Part shown: positions 1 to 10,037 of the stretch, in pieces
Numbering within the stretch: position 1 is the stretch's first letter
How the letters are laid out: every line of letters begins with the position of its first letter
Assembly (NCBI GenBank): GCA_020466095.1
Contig: CM035807.1
Location: 55,288,555 to 55,352,554, forward strand
Source: Chlorops oryzae
Lineage: Eukaryota > Arthropoda > Insecta > Diptera > Chloropidae
DNA length: 64,000 nt
Direction: 5' to 3'
The notes under the pieces: generated by a model
The model's input: only the letters and a program-made list of their open reading frames with translations
Told to the model about the DNA's origin: nothing
Databases searched by the model: none
Made by a program: the position numbers and the translations under genes

Positions 1-378
1 AGAAGTTATTATATGGGCAATTCTGATCACTTGCATATTGAATGGAACCCTTAATTTTTATAGAATCAACAAAAAGAATAAAAGGCAAGAAGCTCTTAAA
101 GCAGCTAGATCTGTGGCATGCCTCCTGACGTCAGATCCAACCAATCATATATGGAAGCATTGACGCAAGAAATACTTCCGCGTCTAAAACATAATTTGTC
201 AAATCTTAAAAATACCTCGACGAGAAAATACACAAATAAAACTCTCATAAGAAAAAAGGAAGAAAATGAAAAGTTTTACAACGGGCTAATCGACGCTATT
301 AAAGACCCAGAGGAAAATTTTCAAACAACAGCAACAAAACAGCAAGAGAATCATATTTTGCTATCCGCACGATTCTGA
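1..378 (+). other. Unidentified degraded coding remnant
   Basis: I do not recognise this stretch. One frame opens at the window edge with a hydrophobic run (VIIWAILITCILNGTLNFY) followed by a basic segment, which would suit a membrane anchor. Another frame, from the ATG at 118, gives 86 Lys/Asn-rich residues with no motif I can name. Two overlapping frames suggest a decayed element interrupted by a frameshift. It may belong to the same relic as the jockey-like remnant just downstream, but nothing in the sequence proves this. Confidence 0.15.
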
Positions 379-599
379 ACAGGAAATTGGAAGATCATAG
401 AAAATTAATACCACTTAAGATAAAGTCATTGCAACGTGCGTTTTGTCATTTTAATCAGTATACCAGAAAAATAAAAAATAAATAAAAATGACAGAATCAA
501 ACTTCAACGTGATACAGTACACTAAGGCTATACCAGAAATCTTAGGCAATTAGAAGATGCTCAAAAATTTATCAACTTAATCGAATTACTTAAGGCACT

Positions 600-870
600 G
601 GCTAATAAATAATCGCTATCATCTAAAATTGGATTATAAGCAAGTCATAAAGCCAAATGGACGTATGGCATGCAATTGTATGGTGAGCAAGCGCTTCAAA
701 TATAAACATTCTACAGAGAGCTGTTACAACTGGTTAAAATGGAGTTCGCCAACGCCAAAGAAAAGTTTTTTTTAAACTGCAAGCACACGTGAATCCACTC
801 GCGCGTAGACTATCAAATCCATCTCACCATTCGAGGCTAAAAATAAATGATCGGCCAGCGGCTCCAAGTC
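600..870 (+). pseudogene. Jockey-clade LINE reverse transcriptase, C-terminal remnant
   Basis: Broken plus-strand frames read KWTYGMQLYG near 655 and HVNPLARRLSNPSHHSR near 787-838. Jockey-clade non-LTR elements end their reverse transcriptase ORF with a WTYGIQLWG motif and a downstream HPNPLA segment, in this order. Stops and at least one frameshift lie between the two blocks, so nothing functional remains. Catalytic reverse transcriptase motifs are not present in this fragment. The stretch 870-1130 that follows holds no recognisable gene; it ends in the A/T-rich tail of the neighbouring LINE. Confidence 0.45.
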
Positions 871-1268
871 GTACTCAACAATAGGTGCAATCCAATCGTT
901 GTTTCCGCAAACAACACCGTCAATATAACATGTGTTTCTTCACACATCAGCAAAGCCCAGTTTTCGGTATCCGAGGCCCGCAGTCAACTTATCACTAAGT
1001 CATGAACTTTTTAATAAAGAAAATGTTTTGTGATTTGTAATTTTGTCAAATTAGGTGTAAGATTTTAAGACTTATTGCTAGACTCCTATCTGAAAGGAGT
1101 GATCCAATAAATAACTAAACGGTAAAAAAATATTTTTTGCATATTTTTTATTTTTTTTTTTTATTTTTATTTATTTACAATTCAGCTACAGAACATTATG
1201 TTCATCAGCTGGCTAAGATAAATTAATCATTAATTTCATATTTTTATGGATAGGGTACAAAATGAATT

Positions 1269-4043
1269 TCACTCAGAGTTTAGATAAACAATTAGGTTTG
1301 ACTTAATCCTATCTAGAGATATTGAAGAGCAAATTAAGTGGTACAGTTTATTGTAATCTCTACAGATACATCGAAAGGGTTCATAATCAAGATAGTTGGA
1401 AGTAACGGCATGTAACCTAATAGGTTCAAAGTATCGTAGAGGGCGAATGGGCACATTGAAAGACACTTGGCACAGAAGGTTAGACGAGTTGATGTTCCCA
1501 GATAAGAGCTTTAGTAAAAACATTACGCTGGCAACACGACGACGGCTTTTTAAAGATGGTAGTCCGATAATCTTTAGGCGAGATTCATACGAGGGGAGTC
1601 TTCTCGACGGATCTCCAGGAATATTACTCAATGCAAACAGCAAAAATTGCTTTTGAACTGACTCTATTTGGTCAGCATAAACTGAGTATAGCGGGTTCCA
1701 AACGGGAGAGGCATATTCCAGTGATGGACGCACAAGAGATACATATAGAATTTTTGTTATATAAGGGTCCTTAAATTCCTTAGCCCAACGTTTTACGAAG
1801 CCCAACATTGACTTCGCTTTATTAACACATGTATTCACGTGGTTAGCGAATCCCAGCTTATGATCCATTATCACTCCAAGATCCCGGTATTCTAACACAG
1901 TATCAATTTCATTGCTATCAATCCGATATGAGATTGGAAGAGGTTGTCTTCTAAAGTATGTCATGGCCTTGCACTTTTTCACATTCAGTTTCAGCCGGTT
2001 TTCATGACACCAATGGCTAAAGCAATCAAGATCATGCTGAATTGCGGTCTGAGCGGAGATATGATTATATGAATGGCAGATTTTGACATCATCAGCAAAC
2101 ATAAAGATTCTGCAGTGACTTACAATCGACGGAAGATCATTAACGAAGGTGATGAATAAAAGTGGGCCCAAATGACTCCCCTGTGGTACTCCCGATGAAA
2201 CCTCAATAGGCCTTGATAGTACGCTCTTAAATTTTACTCGTTGAGTTCGACCACTCAGGTACGACTTAATCCATTTGATTAACAGATCAGGAAAACCCAG
2301 CGCGTTCATTTTTACCAAAAGAATTTCATGATTTACGGTGTCGAAAGCTTTACTAAAATCTGTGTAGATAACGTCAGTTTGGAGGCCATGAGCAAAACCA
2401 TCAATAACCATTGAGGTAAATTCCAGCAGATTTGTCACTGATGACCTTCCTTTTACAAAACCGTGCTGAGCTGAGGTGATGAAGGAATTTAGGCTGTTAC
2501 TTATTTGGTCCGTTATTATGTGTTCAAATATTTTCGGAATAGCACTCAATTTGGCTATACCTCTATAATTGCTTACACAAGATCTAGGTCCACACTTGTG
2601 TATAGGAATTATAAATGACTCCTTCCAAATATCGGGAAATAAACCATGCTTCATTGATACGTTAAATATATAATACAGAGGAAGAGAGACTTCATGAGCG
2701 CATTTTTTCAATATTATGCTAGGTATTCCATCGGGTCCTGGGCTCGAGGACTCTTTAGCTGAGATTAAATATTTGAACACAGTATCCGTATCAATGATTG
2801 GTATAGGAAAAGAATAGACTCCTGATTCAGCGGGAGATCCAGTTGGCGTAGTTTCAATGATCGAATTTGAGTAGACCGATTCAAAGAATTCAGCGAATAG
2901 ACAGGATGCTTCATTATCGGATGAAGATGTTTTATCAAGAAAGGTCACTCTAGAAGGGTACCCAGCGGATTTGCGCTTAGAATTCACAAAGTCAAAAAAT
3001 TTTTTCGGGTCTCTTTGGATATTGCTTTTAGTTACGTTGATGTAATTGTTGTAGCATGCTTTATTGCAATTTAAAAATCGGTAACGGGCTTCGGAATATT
3101 GAGCAAAGTGTAATAACGTGCCACTTCTCTTGTATCGTTTAAACAATCGAGTTTTCAAATTTTTTAGATAATTTAATTGGCGGGTCTGCCATATCGGCCC
3201 GAAAGTTTTTGATGAAGAAAAAAGAGGTACGGTTTGCTGGATGCAGTGCCACATTGTTGCATAAAAATTTTCCATAGATTTGTTTAAGTCATTTTCATCA
3301 ATGATAAGACACCAGTTTACCGATTGTAGGATATTCTTTAATTTAGAAAAATCAGTTTTATAGAAGTTATAGGCGTTCAAGGGCTTATCCATCGACGTTT
3401 CACTAAGGGATTCATTTTCCAATTCGAAATAGAACTCAAGAAACGGATGATGAGTATCTTCAGGATGCGATAGCGGATTTGATTTAATAACATTTGATGT
3501 AAAGTTGTAATTGACAAAAATGAGATCAAGCAAACGATTATTGGTATTAAGAATGGAATTGACTTGATATAACGGCAGTCCTAAAATGATATCCAGAAAA
3601 ATATTTTCGTTGCACGAGGGCGAATAGAACCAAGCATCGTGTTGGCGTCTCCAGGTGACGTAAGGAAGATTAAAATCGCCACACGCGATCATGAAGTCTG
3701 CATCGCCAAGTTTGTCATGCAGAAATTTCAAAAAGTTGCTATGCTGCAGGTATAAGTTGAGGTCACTATTAGGCGGTATATAGGAACATGATACAATTAT
3801 TGCTTTGTCATTTATACATATTTTAATGCTAATTGTTTCAATGTCATCAACAGCATCAAGGGAGAGCAATTCAACATTGTAGATGGATTTCACTGCAATT
3901 AAGACACCACCACCAATTCTGTTTTTTCTGTCCTTTCGAAATATTTGATAGGCAGAGTTCAATATTTCATTGTCCGAGACAGAGTTGCGAAGCCAAGTTT
4001 CTGTTAGTACAATAATGTCGTATTCCAATGAAAAGCTGGACAA
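1269..4043 (-). CDS. LINE ORF2: APE endonuclease and reverse transcriptase
   Basis: An uninterrupted frame of 924 codons. The N-terminal third is an AP-type endonuclease, which nicks the target DNA: LTETWL carries the catalytic Glu, CGDFNLP the Asp/Asn pair, and DTHHPFL the terminal His. The middle is a reverse transcriptase with HGFVKGRS, YTDFSKAFDTVNH, GVPQGSHLGPLLF and the catalytic FADDVKI. The C-terminal part (SLVRPSLEYASPVWNP) is the usual thumb region. No RNase H domain is present. The listed start is a TTG; the frame continues upstream through YQNVRGINSK, which is conserved in the second LINE. True translation therefore probably begins near 4100-4125, overlapping the ORF1 end. With all motifs intact this ORF could still be functional, but the 5' truncation removes its promoter. 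Confidence 0.85.
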   Translation of the reverse strand: MSSFSLEYDIIVLTETWLRNSVSDNEILNSAYQIFRKDRKNRIGGGVLIAVKSIYNVELLSLDAVDDIETISIKICINDKAIIVSCSYIPPNSDLNLYLQHSNFLKFLHDKLGDADFMIACGDFNLPYVTWRRQHDAWFYSPSCNENIFLDIILGLPLYQVNSILNTNNRLLDLIFVNYNFTSNVIKSNPLSHPEDTHHPFLEFYFELENESLSETSMDKPLNAYNFYKTDFSKLKNILQSVNWCLIIDENDLNKSMENFYATMWHCIQQTVPLFSSSKTFGPIWQTRQLNYLKNLKTRLFKRYKRSGTLLHFAQYSEARYRFLNCNKACYNNYINVTKSNIQRDPKKFFDFVNSKRKSAGYPSRVTFLDKTSSSDNEASCLFAEFFESVYSNSIIETTPTGSPAESGVYSFPIPIIDTDTVFKYLISAKESSSPGPDGIPSIILKKCAHEVSLPLYYIFNVSMKHGLFPDIWKESFIIPIHKCGPRSCVSNYRGIAKLSAIPKIFEHIITDQISNSLNSFITSAQHGFVKGRSSVTNLLEFTSMVIDGFAHGLQTDVIYTDFSKAFDTVNHEILLVKMNALGFPDLLIKWIKSYLSGRTQRVKFKSVLSRPIEVSSGVPQGSHLGPLLFITFVNDLPSIVSHCRIFMFADDVKICHSYNHISAQTAIQHDLDCFSHWCHENRLKLNVKKCKAMTYFRRQPLPISYRIDSNEIDTVLEYRDLGVIMDHKLGFANHVNTCVNKAKSMLGFVKRWAKEFKDPYITKILYVSLVRPSLEYASPVWNPLYSVYADQIESVQKQFLLFALSNIPGDPSRRLPSYESRLKIIGLPSLKSRRRVASVMFLLKLLSGNINSSNLLCQVSFNVPIRPLRYFEPIRLHAVTSNYLDYEPFRCICRDYNKLYHLICSSISLDRIKSNLIVYLNSE

Positions 4044-4108
4044 GAATATATTGTTTAATTTAGAATTGATCCCCCTGACATTCTGATAGAAAATATTGAT
4101 ACGGCAGT

Positions 4109-4357
4109 TTAAGGAATTATTGTTGAGGCATATCGACGAAAATTTGTTTGACGGACTTCATCAGTTGCTAAGGAGGCAGGTGCTCTTTTGCGTGATCGTT
4201 GTATGAATTCCCGTACAACGGTCCCAGTAGGCCAGAAATCAACACAACATACAGACTCGTAATAAACATCAGGCAGAGTGATCTTGAATGAAGCAACGTC
4301 ACGAGCGTATCCAAATTGAAATATGTGGCATTGTTCTTTGAAGCGGAACGAATGCAT
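4109..4357 (-). pseudogene. LINE ORF1, C-terminal fragment
   Basis: About 75 residues match the end of the ORF1 of the plus-strand LINE at 23.5-23.7 kb: FQFGYARDVASFK here against FNFAYECDISSFK there, then VYYESV..FWPTGTVVREF against AYESI..FWPHNIVVRDF. In this LINE class ORF1 encodes an RNA-binding nucleocapsid-like protein. The N-terminal part is missing because the element is truncated at its junction with piggyBac sequence near 4365. The stop lies just upstream of the ORF2 opening, in another frame, a compact arrangement also seen in the second LINE. Confidence 0.65.
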
Positions 4358-4365
4358 TCTTGTCC

Positions 4366-4990
4366 AATATGATTCCAGATTGGGTTATTTGTATACCGAC
4401 ATATACAAAAGATTGAAGTATCTCATTGGAATTTACTGAAAACCGTGGATCTTCAGCTACAGCTGCCCGATTGGTCTCTTCAACAATGATTTTAATTATG
4501 CTATCATTGAAAAAATACCGAAACTGTTGAAACGGAGTCCGCAAGTCTTTTATTTCATCAGGTAAAGACGAATCACCACGGAATGCTAATTGGTTTACAT
4601 GGTATTGGAGCGACTTTTTGCGCCACATGATTTCTTGTAACCATTTTTCAATTTCTTCCGCTAAAAAATAAAAGGAATTAAAAACGATAGATATTTTGAT
4701 AGACTTACCTGTTCCAACGAGTCCACCATTATCTGGTGTAAACGATGGGCCTTCTGGTTCAATAGTTGGCCAATTTCGATGAGTGTGAAATTAAAAGTCG
4801 ATGGAAGAAACGCATCACTAGTTTCTCCAGCATACATTTCATGTAATGCAGCATTGATACCATCATTCATCTCAGCTTCAATTTCATCTGGTATATAATT
4901 CGGATCGACAAAGGAATCATCACTGTCATAATCAGTATCAGCATCGAATTCGACGGTTTCCATGAATTCAACGATTTCTTCGGGGGACAT
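4366..4990 (-). pseudogene. piggyBac-type transposase, N-terminal fragment
   Basis: Two minus-strand blocks. The first (4990-4709) starts MSPEEIVEFMETVEF and runs through the acidic DYDSDDSFVDPNY segment typical of piggyBac transposase N termini. The second (4660 to about 4366) reads FRYFFNDSIIKIIVEETNRAA, close to the start of the piggyBac transposase domain (the family has FF.DE.I..IVEETN). Between them 4661-4708 looks like a 48-bp intron (GTAAGT...TTTTTAG on the minus strand), but joining there leaves the second block one base out of frame. Either it is not an intron or the copy has lost a base. The rest, including the catalytic Asp residues, is cut off by the LINE insertion. Confidence 0.6.
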
Positions 4991-6685
4991 TTACCCAAAT
5001 TGTATTTTGAATTATGCCGAAACATTTCTTGTTTTAGAAATGTATGCAAAATGGGGAAAATCCCAATTAAACGCAATAAAAAACGTATGTAACACATGGT
5101 AAACAATTCAATGAAAAAAGTTATTTTTTATAATAAAAAAGTTCGGTCAAACGTAAATGACCGCGCCGAGGCGGGTATTATTTTTCACAAATTTCTCCCC
5201 AACAAAATATCTTTAAGTTATAAAGTAATGATTTATTAGAAAGAAGAAAGTTCAACTTACTCAGAAAAAATTGTTACACACGAATAGCAAAACAAAAACA
5301 AAAGTATGCTTTCTTGAAAAAAATTAATTTCAACGAAAAGTTTTTGCGTGCAAGTTTCTCGGTTACTCGCATTCAAATAACTGTAAAAGCTCAACAAAAC
5401 GTCACAGACACTTCAGTGATCGCTCAAAATGAGCTCAGAGACTTGCCAGATGCAAATAAGCATATTAACATACAAATATAACTACAGATTTGCTGCCATT
5501 TAGCTTTTATATATGACCGCCTGAGAGCGGACATACATGCTAGAGGGCTAACAGGTAATGTTTAATTGAAAAATGCATTTTATTTAGTGTCAGAAGCTAT
5601 AAAAAACTTTTAATTTTACTCTGTTAATATATGTTTTGAATGGCTTTCAAAACAAATCTTTTGATATTTTAAAAATACAATTAAGAAACACCAAAAATTC
5701 ACGCGAAATTTCAAAAAGTTTCCTTTAACAGTTTTTGAGATATTTGGAAATATGGAAAATGCCACAAAAATCCAAAAATGCTGCGAAATCCACGAAAAAT
5801 CTCCAAAAAGTTTAATTTTGGGGTTGGGTTTTTTCGAGATAACCCTTCCTCTTGAATCAAAAATGGGATGACCCGCAACAATCACTCTCCGTTTAGCTGC
5901 AAGCCCCATATTTAGTTAATGTTTTTGTTTTTGTAAAATCTCCTTATCCATTTTAATCAGCTTTTTTACTTTAAAAATCAAAATCCGGGCTCGTTGGCCA
6001 AAAAGTAATGTTTTGGTACAAATCGAAATTTAAAATGCTGCTTTTTTGGTGAAAAACACTGAATATTTGTGAAAAAAATTTGAGAAAGCTTGCGATGGGT
6101 AGATAGCCTGAGCGCAATTTACAAAGTATTATTACTCCCCGTATCGTGTTTGAAAAAAAAATATTTTAAGAGTATTGCAGTATTTTCGAGTACAACTCGA
6201 CACTGTATTATTCCATTTGACCAAATTATCCCTTAAATTGAAATAAAAATTAACCCTTCAATTTTTTAATATGGATTTAATATCTGTAAAGAAAATTAGA
6301 TTCTGCAGACGTAAAACATTGAAAAAAATGCTTAAAACTTCTCATTCATGGGAATCTTAAAAAGCGATCACATAAAATAATTTTTTTATTTTATATATTT
6401 CCTTAAAATTCCCAATTGAGGGAGTGAATGCGGCAAACAGTCACAATTTTTTCGCAGCTGTATGTAGCTATTTAAATTTTTACTCCAGCAGCCAACGGCA
6501 CTGCTATTCCAATGGTCATGAAAAAATTTTTTAAAGTTACTTTTGGTTTTTGTTAGACATCTTCTCAAACGCAAATTATATCATTTACTTTTCATTTAAT
6601 AATAAACAGTTATTTAAATTTTAATGATTGAATAGAATTTATGAAATAGTTAATACATGGTTCATCTATGATGTACACTTTTTAG
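4991..6685. other. A/T-rich non-coding stretch, probable piggyBac flank and Cnot4 intron
   Basis: No coding sequence was recognised. The part next to the transposase (to about 5550) is probably its promoter and terminal region: it contains a GC-rich hairpin around 5518-5530 and a similar GACCGC motif near 5160. No inverted-repeat partner or TTAA duplication could be fixed. From about 5600 the sequence is A/T-rich and ends in a pyrimidine-rich splice acceptor at 6685, so it is most simply the intron preceding the first Cnot4 exon in the window. Confidence 0.4.
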
Positions 6686-9600
6686 GGACCATCGGCTTCG
6701 GCGTATGTTACGTATGTTCATAATAGCGACGCGCTGCGGGCAATTCAAAGTGTAAACAACATAAATATTGACGGAAGGCCAATCAAAACAAGTTTAGGAA
6801 CAACAAAGTACTGTAGTCATTTTATGAAAAATCAACAGTGTCCTAAGAACGACTGCATGTACTTGCACGAGTTGGGTGATGCGGAAGCTAGTTTTACGAA
6901 AGAAGTATTAAATCTACAAAATATCGTTTTTTAAAATATTAACCGGTGTTCTTAATAGGAAATGCATCAAGGCAAACATCAAGAATACGAAAAAAGATTA
7001 CACGATACTCTTCTATCCAGCATTGCAGGTAGCTCAAGCTCCTCGAATCAGACTTCTTCTGGGTGTGTTCCTCTCCCTAATGGTAACGGTAATTCAGAGA
7101 TATAGCTACTTTAAATAATCTTTAAATTCTTTTACATTTGTTTCAATTACATTTATAGCCGCTTCTGTATACATCAGTAATGCAGTTTCAACTAGTGCTT
7201 CCGCACAGCATAAAGATGCTTGGCCAAGTTTGTCGGTATCACCCCAAAATAAAGAAAGTACTGCTGCAATTGGAAAAACGAAAAAAGAAAGGGGAAAAAT
7301 GTGCGAAAAGTTCAAGATTGAAAAAGGTCTGAAAGCCAAAAGTAAAAATATTGCACCCAATATAATCGACTATAATCCGACTTGTTACGGGAACATTCAA
7401 AGGTCGAGGGATGTTGGATCGCTAACCGACGCGTGGGTCGCACTTCAATGCAAAAAACACGATAAAACAAAACCTGATAAAACCATCTCTCGAAGTGGGC
7501 GGGAGGTGCATAACCGTGAGAAGAAACAAATGAATTTTGAAAGTCAAAACAAATCAGCCGAAGATTCAATGAAATTGAGCCACTGCGCTGACGACACCAC
7601 GACTTCAAAAATAAAAAAAAACTACAGTTCAAGTATTGTTAGTTCAAAAATACCTCTACACAAAACAGAGGTGCAGCGATCACCAAGTGCGAGCAGTAGT
7701 TCAAGTATTGCTAGCAGTGTTTCAAACAATAGCTGCCGTGAAGATGATGGAAATCGACATATGGTTTTGGAAAATGAAAAAATTGAAAACGGCTCTGAGT
7801 TTTCAATTGAAGCGAATAAAAGCCTATCGCGAGCCAGTGAATCTTTCACCCAAGCAAACGACGAGATATTAAAAAAAAAGTTTTTTTGTGAAAAGGAAAC
7901 TGACGAAAACTTTGTTCAGTGTTCTACACTACTCTCGAAAGAAAATCAGTTTGCGTGTTTAAAGGGCGTCAACGACGCCAGTATGAATGACATAAGCGGT
8001 ATTTTGTTCACGTATAATCTTAATATAATCACTTATTAAAATCTTTGTAGGTGCAATTTCTAATTTAAATCTATTTGACGACAACAACAGCTTATTCACA
8101 TCATCGATGTCCGCCCTGCATAAATCGTTGGTATGCACGAACAATCTGGAAGCGGACAAAGCCAATACAAATTCTCACAACCCAATCACGTCGCAATTGC
8201 CAGATCTTTTAAACGGTAAGTCTGAATCTTTTTATTTGTAAATATGTATGATTCGCAAATTTGAATATGTACGAATTCAAAAGTAGTAAACTACACTCCG
8301 TTGCAAATTATAAGTTCACTTTACGTTTTTATGTAAAATGTTAAATTTTAGGAACAAACATCTGTTGAAAGGTAATCAATAATTATGTTTAATTAGTTGT
8401 ACCACTTTAAAAAATATGCAACACTATTGGAAAAGCTTTGTCATTTTTCTAATATTACACACTTTTCATTTATTGGTGACCCAAAAAGTGTTGCAAAATA
8501 TAAGTTCGCCTGGATTATTCTTTGTCGTTTCGAGAACTTAAAAACATATTTATAACGACTGACAAGTAGAAGACTTTGTCGTTGTTAATGAACAAAATGG
8601 GTCGGGGAGAATCACTGTATTAAAGAGAAATGGAACAAATAAGGCGGTTCAAGTCTGATGGTTTTTCCAACCGTAAAGTGGCCGAAATATTAGGACTTAG
8701 CCTTTGCGCGGTGAATAATTACGTAAAGAGGAATGCTGAAAATGCTCTACCCAAAAAACTTGGTCATCCCGGGAAGCTAACACCGCGAAATATAAGAGCA
8801 ATAGCTCGATATGCATCGAATTCTATACGGTCTCTAAATTATATTCAGGAAAAAGTTGGGTTAGATGTGCACAAATCGACATTTTGTCGGGCTTTACAAG
8901 ATTCTGAAGTTATTGTTTTCAAAAAACTGAATTTGAAAGCGCCGTTTACCACAGCACATAAGTCAGCCTGACTTTAATTTTCACGACTTATATGTCTTGG
9001 AAAGATGAATGGAAAAGAGTTGTTTTTACCAACGAAAGAAAATTTAATTTAGATGGCCCAGACGGGTTGCAATGCTACTTCCACGACACAATGAAGAAGG
9101 AATTGTTTTCCAAACGTAGGCAATTGAGGGGATGATCTGTGATGATTTTAAGAGCAATAACTCAGCATGGGAAAAAGAAATACGTTTTTTTGACTCTTAC
9201 ATAATTGTTTCTTTTTAGGAGTAATTGCATTAGAGTTTATATCTGGTCGCCACAACTCTATTAAGGTTAAAGAATTATTATCTCGACAAATATTGAAGGT
9301 TGATAAAAAATTCGAAAGCGAATCCCGCATTTTTCAGCAGGACAACACTCCCATTCATACGGCCAAGATAATAAAGAAGTGGTTTAAAGACAACAACGTC
9401 CATGTCTCCAGACTCAAATATTATTTAAAGTGTATGGAGCCACTTGTCGCATAAAGTTTATGAGGGTGGTAAGCAATATGATTCGGTTGATGGCCTCAAA
9501 CTGGCTATCGTTCGGGAGTGGGCGAAAATTTCAGAGTCCTTTCTACAAAAAATTTTATTACAGCTTGCCGAACCGAATTTTTGAAGAAATGAAGAATCAA

Positions 9601-10037
9601 GGAGGTTCCACAAGCTACTAAAAATGGTTGATTGCGTTTAATTTTTAATTTGTCAACATTGTATAAAAGTGAACTTATATTTTGCAATACTTTAATATTG
9701 ACCTGAAAACTAGATTTTGATTAACTTTAAATCTGAAGTAGATTTAGAAAAAAATGTCTACAGATTTGTAGGAAGGGGAACTTATTTATAATCATCAATA
9801 AAAATATTATCGTTAGGCCCACTCCCATAACCCAAAACTAAAGGGTTCTGTACGCAAAAAGGGTGAACTTAGATTTTGAAACGGAGTGTATAAGAAAACG
9901 CTGTGGTCAATAAATATAAGAATTTGGGGAAAAAAATTTCAGGTGAAACAGGAAACCCCAATAGTGCATTCATAATGATGTTCTTACGGGAAACAAGTGA
10001 ATTAAGCCTTGCAGAATCTGTGGGTCGACGCCAGTAG
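6686..10037 (+). CDS. Cnot4: Cnot4, CCR4-NOT E3 ubiquitin ligase subunit (internal exons)
   Basis: Exons at 6686-6904, 6959-7088, 7159-7998 and 8051-8215, with a possible terminal exon at 9943-10037. Reading phases agree across all junctions (introns of 54, 70 and 52 bp, then a 1.7-kb intron holding a Tc1 element). The first exon gives the end of an RRM (SAYVTYVHNSDALRAIQ) and a CCCH zinc finger: C-x8-C-x4-C-x3-H in YCSHFMKNQQCPKNDCMYLH. LHELGDAEASFTKEEMHQGK, spanning intron 1, is a hallmark of CNOT4. The long exon is Ser/Lys-rich and disordered-looking, with WPSLSVSP. In animals CNOT4 is a RING E3 ligase acting with the CCR4-NOT deadenylase in ribosome quality control and mRNA decay. The RING and first half of the RRM must lie upstream of the window or beyond the transposon block; I found no trace of them here. 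The donor of intron 2 could also be three bases earlier. Confidence 0.88.
8294..9888 (+). mobile_element. Tc1-type DNA transposon in a Cnot4 intron
   Basis: 1595 bp bounded by TA duplications (8292-8293 and 9889-9890). The outer inverted repeats begin CACTCCGTTGCAAATTATAA on the left; the right end reads GATTTTGAAACGGAGTG. A second, inner inverted pair lies about 190-200 bp inside each end: TTGCAAAATATAAGTTCGCC near 8492 and GTGAACTTATATTTTGCAAT near 9668. Outer and inner sites are direct repeats of one another within each arm, which is the IR/DR layout known from some Tc1 elements. The transposase inside is broken, so this copy could move only if supplied in trans. Confidence 0.85.
8630..9621 (+). 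pseudogene. Tc1-type transposase, frameshifted
   Basis: The first 113 codons hold a helix-turn-helix pair: RRFKSDGFSNRKVAEILGLS, then HPGKLTPRNIRAIARYA. The catalytic domain continues in other frames: VVFTNERKFNLDGPDG near 9020-9065 and FQQDNTPIHTAKIIKKWF near 9332-9385. In Tc3-like relatives the first block reads FSDEKKFNLDGPDG, so the catalytic Asp is replaced by Asn here. Several stops and frameshifts separate the blocks, and the last acidic residue is not identifiable. The gene has the same orientation as Cnot4. Confidence 0.75.
9943..10037 (+). other. Cnot4: Candidate short terminal exon of Cnot4
   Basis: After the Tc1 insertion the intron sequence ends TTTCAG, and the next 95 bases continue in the phase set by the previous exon (phase 1). 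They encode 31 residues beginning GETGNPNSAF and ending GRRQ before TAG at 10035-10037. Known CNOT4 proteins are considerably longer, so this could be an alternative short terminus, an exon truncated by a frameshift, or chance. I see no conserved CNOT4 C-terminal motif downstream to 11 kb. Confidence 0.4.

Larger units (their letters stand above)
1130..4365 (-). mobile_element. CR1-like non-LTR retrotransposon, 5'-truncated copy
   Basis: A LINE on the minus strand: the C-terminal part of ORF1 (4357-4109) is followed by a complete endonuclease/reverse transcriptase ORF2 (to 1269) and a short 3' region ending in an A-rich tail, seen on the plus strand as T-rich sequence at about 1130-1180. The 5' end joins piggyBac transposase sequence near 4365, where ORF1 homology starts abruptly. 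This is the usual 5' truncation of target-primed insertion. The LINE at 21.4-26.6 kb is a diverged relative: both share the ORF1 tail, the endonuclease opening and the PQGSHLGP reverse transcriptase block. Confidence 0.8.

Noticed and set aside
5150..5560. piggyBac terminal inverted repeat and TTAA duplication
   Set aside because: GC-rich hairpins are present, but no matching partner beyond the LINE or TTAA pair could be identified.
7106..7849. Minus-strand ORFs opposite the Cnot4 exons
   Set aside because: They are shadows of the plus-strand exons, whose protein matches CNOT4 and whose splice phases agree.
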